37,246 nt of DNA from Vulcanimicrobiota bacterium (GTDB lineage: Bacteria; Pseudomonadota; Gammaproteobacteria; Xanthomonadales; Rhodanobacteraceae), in the NCBI GenBank assembly GCA_903970555.1, contig CAJCJD010000196.1:1-37246 (forward strand), written 5' to 3'. Below the pieces are notes generated by a model. That model saw nothing but the letters and a program-made list of their open reading frames with translations. It was not told where the DNA came from and ran no database searches. Below are positions 7,640 through 16,522 of the stretch, one piece after another. Position 1 is the first letter of the stretch. Each line of letters opens with the position of its first letter. Position numbers and translations under genes: made by a program.

Positions 7640-8866
7640 ATGGCTCTCAATCAGGCGCTCAGCGGCATTAATGCAGCCGAATCACAACTCAATGTCATCT
7701 CCAACAACATCGCCAATGCGGGCACCGTGGGTTTCAAGGGCTCGACGGCGCAGTTCGCCGAGGTCTACGCGGTGACCGGCCTCAACCTCAGCTCTACCGC
7801 TGTGGGCAGCGGTGCCGAACTGACCGGTGTCGAGCAGCAGTTCGGGCAGGGCAACCTGGAAACCACCGACGGCAGCCTGGACATGGCGATCAGCGGCAAC
7901 GGTTTCTTCGTCGTCAATAGTGGCAGCGGCAATCAGTACACCCGCGATGGCGCGTTCACGGAAAACGCCGATAACTATGTGGTCGATTCGAGCGGCGGCT
8001 ATCTCCAGGTGTACCCGCCTAACGGCAACGGCGGTTTCAACACCAGCACCCTGAGCAACCTGCAGCTGAACGCCGCGCAGAGCGCAGCGACGCCCACAAG
8101 CGCCATCACCATCACCTCGAATCTGCCATCGGGTGCAGCGCTGCCTACCGACACGCCGTTCAGCCCGACGGATGCGAACAGCTACACCAATTCGTCGGGC
8201 TTCAATGTCTATGACTCGCAGGGTGGCACGCACGACGCGACGATTTATTACGTCAAGACCGGCAACAACACCTGGAACGCGAACCTCTACATCGATGGCA
8301 ACAGCGCGGGCACCGCGGCGATGACGTTCAACAGCGCCGGTCAGCTGCAGACGCCTGCCGATGGCAATCTCACGTTCACGCCTACGCAGCCGACCAATGG
8401 CGCCACGTTCCCGGCCACCATGACGGTGAACATGGCCAACACCACGCAGTTCGGCACCGCCTATGCGCCGGGTACGGCGAATGCGAACGGCAACGCTGCA
8501 GGTGTGCTGCAAAACGTGGAGATCGGCACTGACGGTATCGTCACAGCGATCTACTCCAACAACCAGACCACGCAGCTCGGTCAGATTGCCGTTGCCAACT
8601 TTTCCAACCTGCAGGGTTTGCAGCAGGTCGGCAACAACAACTGGGTGGCCACGCAGTCGTCGGGAATCGCCGTGATGGGCTCCGCCGGCGCGGGCCAGTA
8701 CGGCAATATCGAGCAAGGCCAGCTGGAAACGTCCAACACCTCCGACACCACGGCGCAGTTGGTCGACATGATCCAGGCACAGCAGAACTACGAAGCCAAT
8801 TCGCAGATGCTGGGCACGGTCAGCTCGCTCGACCAGTCGCTGTTCCAGGCTGTGGATCGCGGGTAA
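7640..8866 (+). CDS. flgE: FlgE, hook protein
   Basis: A 408-residue hook subunit. The N-terminal axial motif ISNNIANAGTVGFKGS and the C-terminal MIQAQQNYEANSQMLGTVSS form the helical core. The middle is a Ser/Thr/Gly/Asn-rich surface region including FSPTDANSYTNSSGFNVYDS, typical of FlgE. The start at 7640 has AGAGGA at good spacing. The longer open frame from 7385 is out-of-frame read-through of flgD. The length is normal for a polar hook protein. Confidence 0.97.
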   Translation: MALNQALSGINAAESQLNVISNNIANAGTVGFKGSTAQFAEVYAVTGLNLSSTAVGSGAELTGVEQQFGQGNLETTDGSLDMAISGNGFFVVNSGSGNQYTRDGAFTENADNYVVDSSGGYLQVYPPNGNGGFNTSTLSNLQLNAAQSAATPTSAITITSNLPSGAALPTDTPFSPTDANSYTNSSGFNVYDSQGGTHDATIYYVKTGNNTWNANLYIDGNSAGTAAMTFNSAGQLQTPADGNLTFTPTQPTNGATFPATMTVNMANTTQFGTAYAPGTANANGNAAGVLQNVEIGTDGIVTAIYSNNQTTQLGQIAVANFSNLQGLQQVGNNNWVATQSSGIAVMGSAGAGQYGNIEQGQLETSNTSDTTAQLVDMIQAQQNYEANSQMLGTVSSLDQSLFQAVDRG

Positions 8867-8872
8867 TAGCGC

Positions 8873-9613
8873 ATGGATCGTTCCGTCTACATTGCAATGA
8901 CCGGCGCTACGCAGACCATGCGTGCGCAGGATGCCGTGAGCCACAACCTGGCCAACGCATCCACTGTCGGTTTCAAAAGCGAGCTCAGCGCGTTTCAAAG
9001 CGTGCCGGTGCTTGGCCCTGGTGCGAATACGCGCATCAATGCCGTGGCACAGGGCGTTGGGCAAGACGGAACGCAGGGTACCGTCCAGCACACCGGTCGT
9101 TCATTGGATGTCGCCGTGAACGGTCCGGGCTGGATCGCGGTGCAGGCACCAGACGGCAGCGAGGCTTATACGCGCGCCGGCAATTTGCAAATGGATGCCG
9201 ACGGCAATCTCACCGATAGCCGCGGCAATCCGGTGATGGGCTCCGGCGGTCCGGTCACCATCCCCGATAGCTCGCAGATCAGCGTGGGCAGTGACGGCAC
9301 CATTTCAACGGTGCCGATGGGTCAGGGACCCAACACCATCGCCGCGGTAGGGCAGCTCAAATTGGTCAATCCCGATCGGACGCAAATGTCGGAAGGTTCC
9401 GATGGCCTGATGCACATGAACGACGGCAGCACCGCCGATGTCGACCCCACCGTTACGGTGACAGCGGGCGCGTTGGAAGCCAGCAACGTCAATCCATCGT
9501 CGGAGCTGGTGAAGATGATCTCGCTGTCGCGCCAATACGAAATGCAAGTGCGTTCGATCAAGACGTCTGAAGACGACGCGGACGACAGCAGCAAACTTCT
9601 GCAGACCAGCTAA
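8873..9613 (+). CDS. flgF: FlgF, proximal rod protein
   Basis: A 246-residue rod protein beginning MDRSVYIAMTGA, the usual FlgF start. SHNLANASTVGFKSELSAFQ is the axial motif, and a C-terminal MISLSRQYEMQVRSIKT helix is present. It lies six bases after flgE and is probably translated in series with it. FlgF and FlgG are paralogues; the start sequence and position before flgG identify this copy as FlgF. Confidence 0.96.
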   Translation: MDRSVYIAMTGATQTMRAQDAVSHNLANASTVGFKSELSAFQSVPVLGPGANTRINAVAQGVGQDGTQGTVQHTGRSLDVAVNGPGWIAVQAPDGSEAYTRAGNLQMDADGNLTDSRGNPVMGSGGPVTIPDSSQISVGSDGTISTVPMGQGPNTIAAVGQLKLVNPDRTQMSEGSDGLMHMNDGSTADVDPTVTVTAGALEASNVNPSSELVKMISLSRQYEMQVRSIKTSEDDADDSSKLLQTS

Positions 9614-9636
9614 CGCACGACACACGGAGCCAAGCC

Positions 9637-10422
9637 ATGTTTTCTTCTCTCTGGATTGCCAAGACCGGCCTCGATGCGCAGCAGACGCAGATGGACGTGA
9701 TCTCCAACAACCTGGCCAACGCCAACACCACCGGATTCAAATCCTCGCGCGCCTCGTTCCAGGACTTGATGTACCAGAACGAAGGCCAGCCCGGCAGCCA
9801 GACGACCCAGCAGACGGAATCGCCGTCGGGTCTTTTGCTAGGTACCGGCGTGAAAGTGGTAGGCAGCGAAAAACTGTTTACCCAGGGCGCCGTCACGCAG
9901 ACAGGCAATTCGCTCGACGTGGCGATTCAAGGCAACGGCTTTTTGCAAGTCAGCTTGCCTGACGGCACCGTCGCGTACACGCGTGATGGTTCGCTGCATG
10001 AAGATTCCACCGGACAGCTGGTGACGGCCGACGGTTATCCCACCGTTCCGGCGATCACGCTGCCGGCCAACGTCAACAACGTCACCATCGGCACGGATGG
10101 CACGGTCAGTGCCACCAGCAACGGCTCCACCACGCCCGCGCAGATCGGCGTGATCCAGCTCGCCAACTTCATCAATCCGGCGGGTCTGGAGGCGATGGGG
10201 CAAAACCTTTACCTGGAAACCGAATCCAGCGGCACGGCACAAACCGGGCAGCCCGGCGTCAACGGCATGGGCACGCTCGCGCAAGGCTCGCTGGAATCGT
10301 CCAACACGAACGTCGTTGCCGAGATGGTCAACATGATCGAGGCCCAACGCACCTACGAGATGAACTCCAAGTCGATCAGCGCCGTGGACGACATGCTGCA
10401 GTTCGTCATCAACAAAACCTGA
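9637..10422 (+). CDS. flgG: FlgG, distal rod protein
   Basis: A 261-residue distal rod subunit of standard length. It starts MFSSLWIAKTGLDAQQTQMD, followed by ISNNLANANTTGFKSSR and ends with a NMIEAQRTYEMNSKSI core helix. The ASFQDLMYQN segment after the axial motif is typical of FlgG and separates it from FlgE. FlgG forms the distal rod that passes through the P and L rings encoded just downstream. Confidence 0.97.
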   Translation: MFSSLWIAKTGLDAQQTQMDVISNNLANANTTGFKSSRASFQDLMYQNEGQPGSQTTQQTESPSGLLLGTGVKVVGSEKLFTQGAVTQTGNSLDVAIQGNGFLQVSLPDGTVAYTRDGSLHEDSTGQLVTADGYPTVPAITLPANVNNVTIGTDGTVSATSNGSTTPAQIGVIQLANFINPAGLEAMGQNLYLETESSGTAQTGQPGVNGMGTLAQGSLESSNTNVVAEMVNMIEAQRTYEMNSKSISAVDDMLQFVINKT

Positions 10423-10433
10423 GTCGTACTGCC

Positions 10434-11132
10434 ATGTCTTATTCCTCTGTGTACATTCGTGTCACTGCCGTCTTGCTGGTGCTCGCGCTGCTGTCCGGCT
10501 GCGCGCAGATTCAGCAGCGGCAAAAACAGGAAGACGCCGAGTGGGCCGCCACCGCGCCGATCGAGCAGCCCGCGCCGCCACAGGCGAACGGTTCGATCTA
10601 TCAAGACATGCAGAACATGGAGCTGTTCAACGATGCACGCGCGCATCGCATCGGCGACATTCTCACCATCAACCTCGTTGAGGCGATGCAGGCCAGCAAG
10701 AAGTCCGAAACCACGACCAGCAAGACCGACAAAGTCAACGTCGGGGCACCAGAAATCCTGGGGCATTCGCTGAGCGTGGGCGGCGGTGCTGCGGCGAACT
10801 CCGCACTCAACACCGCCAACAGTTTCGATGGCGCAGGCAGCAGCACCCAGAGCAATCAGCTGACGGGCCAGCTCACCGTGACGGTGGCGCAGCGCCTTTC
10901 CAATGGCAACTTGCTGGTGCGCGGCGAGAAGTGGCTGACCATCAACCAAGGGCAGGAGCTAATCCGTATTTCCGGCATCGTGCGCGCGCAGGATATCGAA
11001 CAGGACAACTCCGTCGATTCCACCCGCGTCGCGGATGCGCGCATCACTTACACCGGTCGCGGAACGCTCGATAGCGCCAATACACAAGGCTGGCTGGCGA
11101 AGTTCTTCAACTCGAAGTGGATGCCCTTCTGA
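10434..11132 (+). CDS. flgH: FlgH, L-ring lipoprotein
   Basis: A 232-residue outer-membrane lipoprotein. The signal peptide ends in the lipobox LSGC with the acylated cysteine at residue 23. The body carries the FlgH hallmarks [16 protein letters not shown] near residue 70 and [17 protein letters not shown] with [12 protein letters not shown] near the C-terminus. FlgH forms the bushing of the outer membrane around the rod. Its stop overlaps the flgI start by one base. Confidence 0.97.
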   Translation: MSYSSVYIRVTAVLLVLALLSGCAQIQQRQKQEDAEWAATAPIEQPAPPQANGSIYQDMQNMELFNDARAHRIGDILTINLVEAMQASKKSETTTSKTDKVNVGAPEILGHSLSVGGGAAANSALNTANSFDGAGSSTQSNQLTGQLTVTVAQRLSNGNLLVRGEKWLTINQGQELIRISGIVRAQDIEQDNSVDSTRVADARITYTGRGTLDSANTQGWLAKFFNSKWMPF

Positions 11133-12265
11133 TGAATGCATCGTGGCGTAAACGAATTTCGATCGGCGGCATCGTCGCACTTATCGTGTCATCGCTGGCT
11201 TTCACGCCCACTGCGCACGCGGACAAGATTCGCGATCTGGTGCAAGTGGCAGGCGTTCGTAGCAACCAGCTTGTCGGCTATGGCCTTGTCGTTGGTCTCG
11301 ACGGTACCGGTGACCAGACCACGCAGGCACCGTTCACTACTCAAAGCCTGGAGAACATGCTCAAGCAGTTCGGCGTGTCGATTCCCGCAACGGGTATCCA
11401 GCCGCAGTTGAAAGACGTCGCGGCAGTGACCATCACTGCGGAGCTGCCGCCTTTTGCCAAGCCGGGTCAAACCATCGATGTGACGGTGTCGTCGATCGGC
11501 AACGCCAAGAGCATTCGCGGTGGCGAGTTGTTGATGACACCTCTGCGCGGCGCGGACAGCAATGTCTATGCGGTGGCGCAGGGCAGTGTGGTAGTCGGCG
11601 GTATCAGCGCGTCGGGCAAAAGCGGCTCCAGCGTGCAGATCAACATTTCCGCCAGCGGACGTATTCCCAACGGTGCATCGGTCGAACGCTCGGTGCCTTC
11701 GTCGTTCAATAGTGCTGGCGATCTGGTGCTGAATCTCAATAGCGCCGACTATGTGACGGTCAATCGTATCGTCGAGGCGATCAATCATCTTTACGGTGCT
11801 GGCACGGCGCGTGCGGTGGATGGCGGTTCGGTCTCCGTGCGCGGCCCGGTCGATCCCGGCGAAAAGGTGGCATGGCTGGGCGCGATCGAGTCGCTCGATG
11901 TGCAGCCGGGTGATGCGCCTGCACGCGTAATCGTCAATTCGCGCACCGGCACCGTGGTGATCGGTTCGGATGTGCGCGTGAGTGCCGCGGCAGTGGCGCA
12001 TGGTTCGATCCAGGTGACCATCAGCGAGCAGCCGCAAGTCAGTCAGCCTGCGCCTTTCAGCAATGGCCAGACGACCGTGGTACCCAACAGCGCCGTGTCG
12101 ATCAGCCAACAGGGTGGGCATATGTTCAAGTTCGGTCCTGGCGTCAGTCTGGATTCGATCGTGCGTGCGGTGAATCAAGTTGGCGCGACACCCACCGACC
12201 TGATCTCGATTCTCGAAGCACTCAAACAAGCCGGCGCGTTGCACGCCGATTTGGTGGTCATCTGA
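11132..12265 (+). CDS. flgI: FlgI, P-ring protein
   Basis: A 377-residue periplasmic ring protein. The signal peptide probably ends at AHA, residue 30. The mature protein starts [20 protein letters not shown] with [13 protein letters not shown], a strongly conserved FlgI opening, and ends with the [20 protein letters not shown] segment typical of the family. The ATG at 11132 overlaps the flgH stop (TGATG). An in-frame GTG at 11117 is less likely, as it adds an unconserved pentapeptide before the signal sequence. It assembles with the help of FlgA, encoded at 2750-3442. Confidence 0.97.
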   Translation: MNASWRKRISIGGIVALIVSSLAFTPTAHADKIRDLVQVAGVRSNQLVGYGLVVGLDGTGDQTTQAPFTTQSLENMLKQFGVSIPATGIQPQLKDVAAVTITAELPPFAKPGQTIDVTVSSIGNAKSIRGGELLMTPLRGADSNVYAVAQGSVVVGGISASGKSGSSVQINISASGRIPNGASVERSVPSSFNSAGDLVLNLNSADYVTVNRIVEAINHLYGAGTARAVDGGSVSVRGPVDPGEKVAWLGAIESLDVQPGDAPARVIVNSRTGTVVIGSDVRVSAAAVAHGSIQVTISEQPQVSQPAPFSNGQTTVVPNSAVSISQQGGHMFKFGPGVSLDSIVRAVNQVGATPTDLISILEALKQAGALHADLVVI

Positions 12266-12266
12266 T

Positions 12267-13220
12267 ATGGCCGATCTCGGCAACGCCGCAGCGCAAAGCT
12301 TAAGCACCTGGACGGATTTGTCCGGATTCAGCGCGCTGCGTCATCAAGCCGAGACAGATAGCAACAGCGCACTGCCGGCGGTTGCCAAGCAATTCGAATC
12401 GATGTTCACCGAGATGCTGTTGAAGTCGATGCGCGAAGCCAACTTTGGCGATCCGTTGTTCGAAAGCCAAGCCGGTGACGAATGGCAGGATATGTACGAC
12501 CAGCAGCTTTCGCTCAATCTCTCGCACGGCAAGGGCTTGGGTATTGCCGACATGTTGGTGCGCCAGTTGGGCGGCCATAACGGACAAGGCGGGGAAAACA
12601 AAACGAGTGCCGTCGATCCAGGCGCAGCCGGACTCGTCGATGGCTGGCGGCAACGTTTGTACCAAGTGGCCGATGCCACGCGTTCCGCCGGCCGCGCCGC
12701 GATGGCGTGGCTGCCGGCGGATGCGCAAGCCTTCGTGCGCGAACTCGCGCCGCAGGCCAGTGTCGTTGCCAAGGAACTGGGTTTGTCCTTGCGCACCGTG
12801 CTGGCTCAGGCCGCATTGGAAACGCAATGGGGCAAGCACATGCCGGCGCATTCCGATGGCAGCAGCAGCTTCAATCTTTTCGGCATCAAAGCTGGTAACA
12901 GTTGGGGCGGCTCGCGCGTCAATGTGCCGACGGTGGAATACGAAGGTGGGATCGCTGTGCGCAAGCAGGCGCAGTTCCGCTCCTATAAATCCACCACCGA
13001 TTCGCTGGCCGACTACGCCGATCTGATCGGCAAGGACCCCCGTTACGCCCAGGCCCGTGGCCGCGGCGACGACGTCATGGGTTATGCGAAAGCTTTGATC
13101 GAAGGCGGTTACGCGACCGATCCCGATTACGCGGGCAAGGTTGCGGCGATCGCCAACAGTTCCATGATGCGTGATGCGCTGGATGCGCTCAAGAAAACGA
13201 CTTCCCTGCCGACACCGTGA
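12267..13220 (+). CDS. flgJ: FlgJ, rod cap and peptidoglycan hydrolase
   Basis: A 317-residue two-domain protein. The N-terminal rod-binding part (about residues 25-100) includes KQFESMFTEMLLKSMREANF. The C-terminal glucosaminidase domain (about 155-310) holds the probable catalytic E185 in LAQAALETQWGKH and the family's FNLFGIKAGNSWGG and FRSYKSTTDSLADYADLI segments. FlgJ caps the growing rod and opens the peptidoglycan layer for it. The full two-domain form is typical of gammaproteobacteria. It starts one base after the flgI stop. Confidence 0.96.
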   Translation: MADLGNAAAQSLSTWTDLSGFSALRHQAETDSNSALPAVAKQFESMFTEMLLKSMREANFGDPLFESQAGDEWQDMYDQQLSLNLSHGKGLGIADMLVRQLGGHNGQGGENKTSAVDPGAAGLVDGWRQRLYQVADATRSAGRAAMAWLPADAQAFVRELAPQASVVAKELGLSLRTVLAQAALETQWGKHMPAHSDGSSSFNLFGIKAGNSWGGSRVNVPTVEYEGGIAVRKQAQFRSYKSTTDSLADYADLIGKDPRYAQARGRGDDVMGYAKALIEGGYATDPDYAGKVAAIANSSMMRDALDALKKTTSLPTP

Positions 13221-13272
13221 GCGTGGCTTATGACGTTTGCGCGCCTCGGGCTCATTTCTTAAGGATTGTTTC

Positions 13273-15171
13273 ATGTCCAGCAGCATGCTCAACATCGGCA
13301 TATCTGGGTTAAATGCCGCCCAGGTCGCGCTGAGCACCGTCAGCAACAACATCGCCAATGCCAGCACCAGCGGCTACAGCGAAGAAAGCGTGCTGCAAGC
13401 CGAAAGCGTCACGCAGAGCAACGGGCGCTACACGATAGGCGGCGGCGTCGATGTCGTGTCTGTGCAGCGCGCATACAGCCAATACCTGACCACCGCGCTG
13501 TGGAGCAGCAACAGCAACCTTCAAAGCGCGACCACGGCCAGCGACCTCACCGGCAACCTCAATAGTTTGCTGAGCGGCAGCGGCAATCTGCAAACCGCGC
13601 TGGATAATTTCTATAGCAGCTTCAGCAGTGTGGCGAGTTCGACCAATTCGTCATCGGTGCGAGAGGCCGCGCTGGGCGACGCGTCATCCTTGACCAGCGT
13701 TTTCAACACGCTAGGCCAGCAGCTGACCCAGCAATCGACCGAAGTCAATCAACAGGTCAGCGATACCGTCACCAGCATCAATAGCTTGAGTTCGCAGATC
13801 GCGACGCTCAATGGCCAGATTGCACAGGCCGGCACCAATGGCAATCCGAACGCGTTGCTCGATCAGCGCGACAACCTGGTGCAGCAGTTGGCGGGACTGA
13901 CCGGCGTCACGGCGACGACCAACAGCAATGGCGCGCTCAGTGTGTATACCTCGGCCGGACAAACACTGGTCAGCGGCACGCAATCCTATGCGCTGTCCGC
14001 AGGCGGCAATCAGTACGATCCCACCAGCACGGATGTCTTCGATAGTGCTGGCGACGACATCACCTCCCAAGTGACCGGCGGTACGCTGGGTGCGCTGCTC
14101 AGCTACCGCTCCACGGTGCTGGAGCCTGCGCAGAATGCGCTGGGGCAGTCGGCGATTGCGTTGGCGTCCAGCGTCAATGGACAGCAGGCGCAGGGTTTGA
14201 ATTTAAACGGCCAGCAAGGCCAGGCGATTTTCAGCGTGGGCTCGCCCACTGTGTTGCCGTCAAGCAAGAACTCGACCGGTGGCGCCACGGTGGGTGCAAC
14301 GGTTAGCGATGTGTCGCAGCTGACCAGTTCCGACTACATCCTCAGCTATACCGGCGCAGGCACCGGCACCAACGGTTGGAGCCTGGCGACCACCACCGGG
14401 CAGAGCGTGGCGCTGACGGCGAATTCCGATGGCACGCTTTCCGCCGACGGTCTCACCTTCAGCGTGTCGGGTACCGCGCAGACCGGCGACAGCTACGAGA
14501 TCGAACCCACACGCAACGCCGCCAGTTCTTTGTCGGTGAGCATGACCGATCCCAGCGGCATCGCTGCCGCCGCCGCATTGACGGGCACCGCTACCAAAAC
14601 CAACACCGGCACCGGCACGGTCGGCACGGTCAGCGTGACCAACGCGAGCAACACCAATCTGCTTTCCGGTGCGACGGTGACGTTCGGTGCCGGCGGCACA
14701 TACAGCATCACCGATGGTGCCGGTAACACTACGACCGGTACCTATACCGCCGGTCAGCCGATCACTGCCGATGGTTGGAGCATGAGTCTCAGCGGCACAC
14801 CGGCGAGCGGCGACACCTTTACCGTCGCGGCCAATACCAACGGGCTCAATGACGGCAGCAACGCGACAGCTTTGGCGTCGCTGGCCGATGCGGGCGTGCT
14901 CAATGGCGGCAAGACTTCCATTGTGTCGAGCTACGCCAACCTCACCGCGCAAATCGGCTCGGCCGGTAGCCAGGCCAGTTCGGAACTGACCACGCAAACG
15001 AATTTGTACAACCAGGCGGAAAGCAACCAGCAAAGCGTCGCTGGCGTGAACTTGAATCAGGAAGCCGCCAACCTGGTGCAGTACCAACAGGCTTACCAGG
15101 CGTCGGCGCAGGTGATCTCTACCGCCCAGCAATTGTTCACCAGCCTGATCACCGCGATACAGGACGGCTAA
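13273..15171 (+). CDS. flgK: FlgK, hook-filament junction protein 1
   Basis: A 632-residue junction protein. The N-terminal core has VSNNIANASTSGYSEES and the C-terminal core has GVNLNQEAANLVQYQQAYQA with VISTAQQLFTSLI. It is longer than enterobacterial FlgK because of Gly/Ser/Thr-rich beta modules in the middle (about residues 345-540) that end in GDSYEI and GDTFTV signatures. The start at 13273 has TTAAGGA upstream, and the longer frame from 13237 adds an unconserved leader. The 52-base gap after flgJ holds no consensus sigma54 or sigma28 site. FlgK joins hook to filament and is chaperoned by FlgN. Confidence 0.96.
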   Translation: MSSSMLNIGISGLNAAQVALSTVSNNIANASTSGYSEESVLQAESVTQSNGRYTIGGGVDVVSVQRAYSQYLTTALWSSNSNLQSATTASDLTGNLNSLLSGSGNLQTALDNFYSSFSSVASSTNSSSVREAALGDASSLTSVFNTLGQQLTQQSTEVNQQVSDTVTSINSLSSQIATLNGQIAQAGTNGNPNALLDQRDNLVQQLAGLTGVTATTNSNGALSVYTSAGQTLVSGTQSYALSAGGNQYDPTSTDVFDSAGDDITSQVTGGTLGALLSYRSTVLEPAQNALGQSAIALASSVNGQQAQGLNLNGQQGQAIFSVGSPTVLPSSKNSTGGATVGATVSDVSQLTSSDYILSYTGAGTGTNGWSLATTTGQSVALTANSDGTLSADGLTFSVSGTAQTGDSYEIEPTRNAASSLSVSMTDPSGIAAAAALTGTATKTNTGTGTVGTVSVTNASNTNLLSGATVTFGAGGTYSITDGAGNTTTGTYTAGQPITADGWSMSLSGTPASGDTFTVAANTNGLNDGSNATALASLADAGVLNGGKTSIVSSYANLTAQIGSAGSQASSELTTQTNLYNQAESNQQSVAGVNLNQEAANLVQYQQAYQASAQVISTAQQLFTSLITAIQDG

Positions 15172-15173
15172 TC

Positions 15174-16418
15174 ATGATGCGCATTTCCACGAGCTGGATG
15201 TACCAGCAATCGCTCAGCACCATGCTCAATCAGCAGGCCGAGCTGTCGCAGACGCAAAACGAGATCAGTACCGGCAACGCCATCAACGTGGCGTCGGACA
15301 ATCCCGTGGGCGCGGCACAAATCGTCGGACTGAATCACATCCTGGCCGAGAACACCGAGTACACCAGCAACATCAGCAGCGCGAATACGCGGTTGTCCAC
15401 GGAGACGAGCACGCTGAACTCCGTCAGCAACCTGCTCGATAGCGTGAACGATTTGGCACTTGGCTCCATCAACAGCTCGATGTCATCCAGCGACCTCAGC
15501 AATATGGCGACCGAGTTGACGCAGTATCGCGATCAACTGGTGCAGATGGCCAATACCACCGATGCCAACGGGCAGGCATTATTCGCCGGAACCAGCACAA
15601 CGACCACCCCGTTTGTGACGGACAGCAGCACGGGCGCGGTGACCTACGCAGGCAACGATCAACAATCCTTCACGTCGATCGGTACGGGCTTGCAGGTGGC
15701 CAGCAGCGATCCTGGCAGTTCGGTCTTCATGAATCTTCCGGTCGGCAACGGCTCGTTCGTGGCCAGTGCCGGCGCCAGCAACACCGGTACGCTGGTGGTG
15801 GGCGCCAACAGCGTGACCGACACCAATGCTTTTGAGGCGGCCACCGCATCCGGCCCGATCAACGACACCATTACCTTCGGCGCGAACGGCACGTACAGCG
15901 TTACCGACGCCTCGGGCAATCCGGTGACCGATAGCAGCGGCAACCCGATCACTGGCACCTATACGGATGGCGGCAGCATCAGCTTCGATGGAATGTCCGT
16001 CACTATGAGCGGCACGCCAGCCGCAGGTGACACGGTGAACGTGCAATCGGATACGGCATCGAACACGCAAGACGTATTCACCACGCTAAACAACATGATC
16101 GCCACCCTGCAAAGCGGCGGCAGCACGGCGGCCATCAGCAACACCATGAACCGCCAGCTGGAGTCGCTGAACGCCGCGATGAATAGCGTGTCTACCACGC
16201 AGGTCGCGGTGGGCAGCCGCCTGGATACGTTGCAACAGCAGAGCAGCAGTTATTCCGATCTCGGCGTGACGTATCAGAGTGCTTTGACGGATGTCCAAAA
16301 CGTGGATATGGCGACGGCGATCAGCAATCTTTCGCTGCAGTCGACGGCGTTGCAAGCCTCACAGCAGGTTTTCGCAAAGGTACAGGGCACAAGCCTGTTC
16401 GATTACCTGCAGGGGTAA
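15174..16418 (+). CDS. flgL: FlgL, hook-filament junction protein 3
   Basis: A 414-residue flagellin-like junction protein. The N-terminal core includes MRISTSWMYQQSLSTML and NVASDNPVGAAQIVGL, and the C-terminal core ends in ALQASQQVFAKVQGTSLFDYL. A central insertion (about residues 200-290) has the same style of beta module as FlgK, ending GTPAAGDTVNVQSD before FTTLNNMIATLQ. Two adjacent ATGs (15174 and 15177) are both possible starts. It is the last gene of the rod-hook run and is followed by a hairpin. Confidence 0.95.
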   Translation: MMRISTSWMYQQSLSTMLNQQAELSQTQNEISTGNAINVASDNPVGAAQIVGLNHILAENTEYTSNISSANTRLSTETSTLNSVSNLLDSVNDLALGSINSSMSSSDLSNMATELTQYRDQLVQMANTTDANGQALFAGTSTTTTPFVTDSSTGAVTYAGNDQQSFTSIGTGLQVASSDPGSSVFMNLPVGNGSFVASAGASNTGTLVVGANSVTDTNAFEAATASGPINDTITFGANGTYSVTDASGNPVTDSSGNPITGTYTDGGSISFDGMSVTMSGTPAAGDTVNVQSDTASNTQDVFTTLNNMIATLQSGGSTAAISNTMNRQLESLNAAMNSVSTTQVAVGSRLDTLQQQSSSYSDLGVTYQSALTDVQNVDMATAISNLSLQSTALQASQQVFAKVQGTSLFDYLQG

Positions 16419-16426
16419 TCCTGATT

Positions 16427-16448
16427 CCCCTTGCCCTTGAGCAAGGGG
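16427..16448 (+). terminator. Hairpin downstream of flgL
   Basis: CCCCTTGC and GCAAGGGG form a perfect 8-bp stem around the 6-base loop CCTTGA, starting nine bases after the flgL stop. No T-run follows directly, so it may be a weak terminator or an RNA-stabilising 3' end for the flg operon. Confidence 0.5.
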
Positions 16449-16470
16449 AGTGCATAGCGCTGACTGTTGC

Positions 16471-16504
16471 AAAAAAGTTGGGGCGAGCATAAGCAAACCC
16501 CAAC
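16471..16504 (-). terminator. Intrinsic terminator of the glycosyltransferase gene
   Basis: On the minus strand GTTGGGG, a 14-base loop and CCCCAAC are followed directly by TTTTTT, a classical rho-independent layout. It lies about 20 bases after the stop of the 1666-residue glycosyltransferase gene and faces the flgL hairpin in a convergent arrangement. Confidence 0.75.
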
Positions 16505-16522
16505 CCCCGATTGACTAGATTG

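Noticed and set aside
7682-9091. Long minus-strand open frame opposite flgE and flgF.
   Set aside because: It is an antisense shadow in GC-rich DNA. flgE and flgF on the plus strand have clear motifs and ribosome sites; the antisense peptide is Arg/His/Val-rich without a recognisable domain.
11189-12307. 372-residue minus-strand frame opposite flgI.
   Set aside because: Antisense of a strongly conserved gene, with low-complexity Arg/His composition.
13224-13242. sigma54-like sequence before flgK (TGGCTTATGACGTTTGC).
   Set aside because: GG and GC are 12 bases apart instead of 10, a spacing sigma54 does not tolerate well. flgK is probably read from upstream.
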